From NCBI GenBank assembly GCA_950071955.1, contig CATMOC010000336.1, positions 1-5,007 of the forward strand: 5,007 bases of DNA, given 5' to 3'. Under the pieces are notes generated by a model that saw only the letters and a program-made list of their open reading frames with translations, made no database searches and had not been told where the DNA came from. How positions within the stretch are numbered: the stretch's first letter is position 1; each line of letters opens with the position of its first letter. Source of the DNA: an uncultured Mesorhizobium sp. (GTDB lineage: Bacteria; Pseudomonadota; Alphaproteobacteria; Rhizobiales; Rhizobiaceae). Both the position numbers and the translations under genes were made by a program. Shown in pieces: positions 4,929 to 5,007 of this stretch.

Positions 4929-5007
4929 ATGACTGACACGAAAACGAAATGCGGCGTCGTCGCCGTCCTCGGCGCCCCCAATGCGGGCAAGAGCACGCTG
5001 GGCAACC
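4929..5007 (+). CDS. era: Era GTPase, first 26 residues (runs off right edge)
   Basis: Era is an essential GTPase with a KH domain that binds 16S rRNA and helps mature the 30S subunit. The visible N-terminus is MTDTKTKCGVVAVLGAPNAG followed by KSTLGN. The beta strand GVVAVLG and G1 loop GAPNAGKS (residues 15-22) are diagnostic of Era, and the short leader before them is usual. The family normally reads TLVN after the lysine-serine; here it is TLGN, a single-base difference from a Val codon. The ATG at 4929 is chosen because it gives the family's N-terminus; the ATG at 4918 is out of frame. A weak GGAA lies at 4920-4923. The CGVVAVLGAPNAG wording recalls Sphingomonadales more than Rhizobiales, though this is from memory. 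Confidence 0.88.
   Translation, partial: MTDTKTKCGVVAVLGAPNAGKSTLGN

Noticed and set aside
1..5007. CRISPR arrays, insertion sequences, transposases, attachment sites or defence genes
   Set aside because: No spaced direct repeats, terminal inverted repeats with a transposase, or integrase were seen. The odd joins lack any mobile-element sequence.

Overview
This window is high-GC bacterial DNA of mostly housekeeping content. Its centre (about 707 to 4835) reads as one alphaproteobacterial block, most like Rhizobiales. It holds the 3' end of der (a ribosome-assembly GTPase), a SleB/CwlJ-type cell wall hydrolase, and the F0 operon of ATP synthase in the order I, a, c, b', b. Separation of the F0 genes from F1, two different b-type subunits and a CTTAGC-free, Sinorhizobium-like CTTGAC-N17-CTATGG promoter all fit that group. 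The taxonomic placements come from remembered family sequences, not from a search.

Layout. Positions 1-486 (minus strand) carry the N-terminal 162 residues of a P-loop GTPase that runs off the left edge. Positions 487-628 hold apparent divergent promoters, followed by a complete tRNA-Val(UAC) at 629-705. Without any spacer, the tRNA's 3' CCA runs into codons of the last 78 residues of Der (704-940). A non-coding stretch of about 110 bp leads to the exported hydrolase (1051-2235). A 221-bp intergenic region with a good promoter then leads into atpI, atpB, atpE, the b' gene and b (2457-4862). The b gene is cut short at 79 codons. After 66 bp the window ends inside the first 26 codons of era (4929-5007).

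How the genes work together. AtpI helps assemble the c-ring. AtpB (a) with its conserved Arg forms the proton channel against the AtpE (c) ring. The b and b' subunits form the peripheral stalk that holds F1. Hairpins on either side of atpE are well placed to raise or protect the message for the c subunit, which is needed in many copies. The hydrolase is a separate envelope function.

Main observation. No new biological system is visible. Two places look like chimeric joins rather than natural gene order: tRNA/der at about 698-707, and atpF joined in frame to what looks like the tail of rnc (RNase III) at about 4809-4835, followed by era as in the usual rnc-era order. Both joins fall on short stretches that fit both partners, as expected of a metagenome misassembly. 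Genuine recombination cannot be excluded from sequence alone.
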